Of a stretch of DNA of 21,903 bases, positions 21,254 through 21,903 are shown one piece after another (the first letter of the stretch is position 1; each line of letters begins with the position of its first letter). The translations under genes and the position numbers were made by a program. The stretch comes from SZUA-442 sp035461905. GTDB lineage: Bacteria > Actinomycetota > Acidimicrobiia > Spongiisociales > UBA5794. A model generated the notes under the pieces. That model saw only the letters and a program-made list of their open reading frames with translations. It was not told where the DNA came from and searched no databases. The stretch is taken from positions 1 to 21,903 of the forward strand of contig DATHUV010000008.1 of the NCBI GenBank assembly GCA_035461905.1. Reading direction: 5' to 3'.

Positions 21254-21903
21254 ATGGAAGCCTTCCTCCTCGACTACGTCCGCACACCGATCGGCCGGTT
21301 CGCCGGTGCCCTCGCGCCCGCACGACCCGACGACCTCGCAGCCGCCGTGATTGCGGCGATCGTCGCTTCGAGCGGCATCGATCCGGACAGGATCGACGAC
21401 GTGTACTTCGGGGATGCGAATCAGGCCGGCGAGGACAACCGGAACGTGGCGCGGATGTCATCGCTGCTCGCCGGCCTTCCCGTGGAAGTACCGGGAAGCA
21501 CGGTCAACAGACTGTGCGGATCAGGGATGGAGGCAATCGGTCTCGCCGCACGAACGATCAAGGCCGGGGAGGCCGACGTCATCGTCGCAGGCGGTGTGGA
21601 GTCTATGAGCCGGGCACCGAAGGTCATGGCCAAGGCAGCGTCGGCATTCGACCGCTCCGTCGTCGTCCATGACTCGACGATCGGGTGGCGGTTCGTCAAT
21701 CCACGACTGCGCGACCGATTCGGTACCGACGAGATGCCGGGCACGGCGGAGAACGTCGCCACGGAGTTCGACATCTCCCGTGAGGACCAGGATGCGTTCG
21801 CGCAGAGGAGCCAGGAACGCACGGCGGCCGCGACTGCGCGCGGGTTCTTCGCTGGAGAGATCGAAGCCGTGAGCATCCCCCAACGGAGGGGAGATCCGGT
21901 CCT
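21254..21903 (+). CDS. pcaF: 3-oxoadipyl-CoA thiolase (partial, 3' end outside window)
   Basis: The first 216 residues of a thiolase. The acyl-accepting Cys88 is in NRLCGSG, followed by AGGVESMSRAP. Several stretches are characteristic of beta-ketoadipyl-CoA thiolases (PcaF/PaaJ): FGDANQAGEDNRNVAR, TIGWRFVNP and the TAENVA region. These enzymes cleave 3-oxoadipyl-CoA to succinyl-CoA and acetyl-CoA at the end of the beta-ketoadipate and phenylacetate pathways. The second half, with the His and second Cys active-site residues, lies beyond the window. It is divergent from paaN with a 107-bp gap. Assignment to PcaF/PaaJ rather than a general acetyl-CoA acetyltransferase is fairly firm from these stretches. 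Confidence 0.9.
   Translation, partial: MEAFLLDYVRTPIGRFAGALAPARPDDLAAAVIAAIVASSGIDPDRIDDVYFGDANQAGEDNRNVARMSSLLAGLPVEVPGSTVNRLCGSGMEAIGLAARTIKAGEADVIVAGGVESMSRAPKVMAKAASAFDRSVVVHDSTIGWRFVNPRLRDRFGTDEMPGTAENVATEFDISREDQDAFAQRSQERTAAATARGFFAGEIEAVSIPQRRGDPV

Noticed and set aside
21147..21461. N-terminal extension of PaaN
   Set aside because: It would overlap the divergent thiolase gene. It is Arg/Ser-rich, and the GTG with AAGGA upstream gives the usual family length.

Overview
The window looks like ordinary chromosome from a high-GC actinobacterium, most likely an environmental Actinomycetota of the Acidimicrobiia type. This placement is inference. It rests on high GC, a YlbL/UPF0182 neighbourhood of the kind known from mycobacteria, a class E-like sortase, a DivIVA-domain protein, a 552-residue PaaN, a Thr-rich lipoprotein linker, and several start codons that sit directly after TANNNT boxes with no ribosome-binding site (leaderless pattern). 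I see no rRNA, CRISPR array, insertion sequence, prophage or plasmid origin.

Layout. Positions 86-300 carry two tRNA genes with CAU anticodons on the minus strand, one elongator-type and one initiator. The initiator gene has a recognisable promoter, and a hairpin terminator lies between the two. Positions 403-1533 (minus) hold an RNase Z-fold metallo-hydrolase. It is divergent from a P2-type cation ATPase at 1843-4536 (plus). Positions 4576-11046 (minus) form a co-directional envelope block: sortase, YlbL-like PDZ/Lon protease, DivIVA-like coiled-coil protein and UPF0182 membrane protein. The last three each appear to have their own leaderless promoter. Positions 11112-12120 (plus) encode BioY and a PaaI-type thioesterase.

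Positions 12131-19377 (minus) form a tight operon read fadD-livH-livM-livK-livF-livG: an acyl-CoA ligase followed by a complete branched-chain-amino-acid-type ABC importer. Three junctions are 4-nt start/stop overlaps. Upstream of it is paaN (19488-21146, minus). A 3-oxoadipyl-CoA thiolase reads away on the plus strand from 21254 and runs off the window.

How the parts may work together. The right third suggests uptake of a carboxylic acid by the Liv-type transporter, activation to a CoA thioester by the ligase, and processing by phenylacetate/beta-ketoadipate-type enzymes (PaaN aldehyde dehydrogenase, thiolase). The transported substrate is not determined by the sequence. The middle block suggests a cell-envelope or polar-growth neighbourhood. 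Nothing here is a clear-cut novel defence or mobile system. The most interesting items are the DivIVA-like gene between the ylbL and UPF0182 genes, the run of leaderless promoters, the altered ion-site residues in the ATPase, the atypical sortase active-site context, and the ligase/importer fusion of operons.
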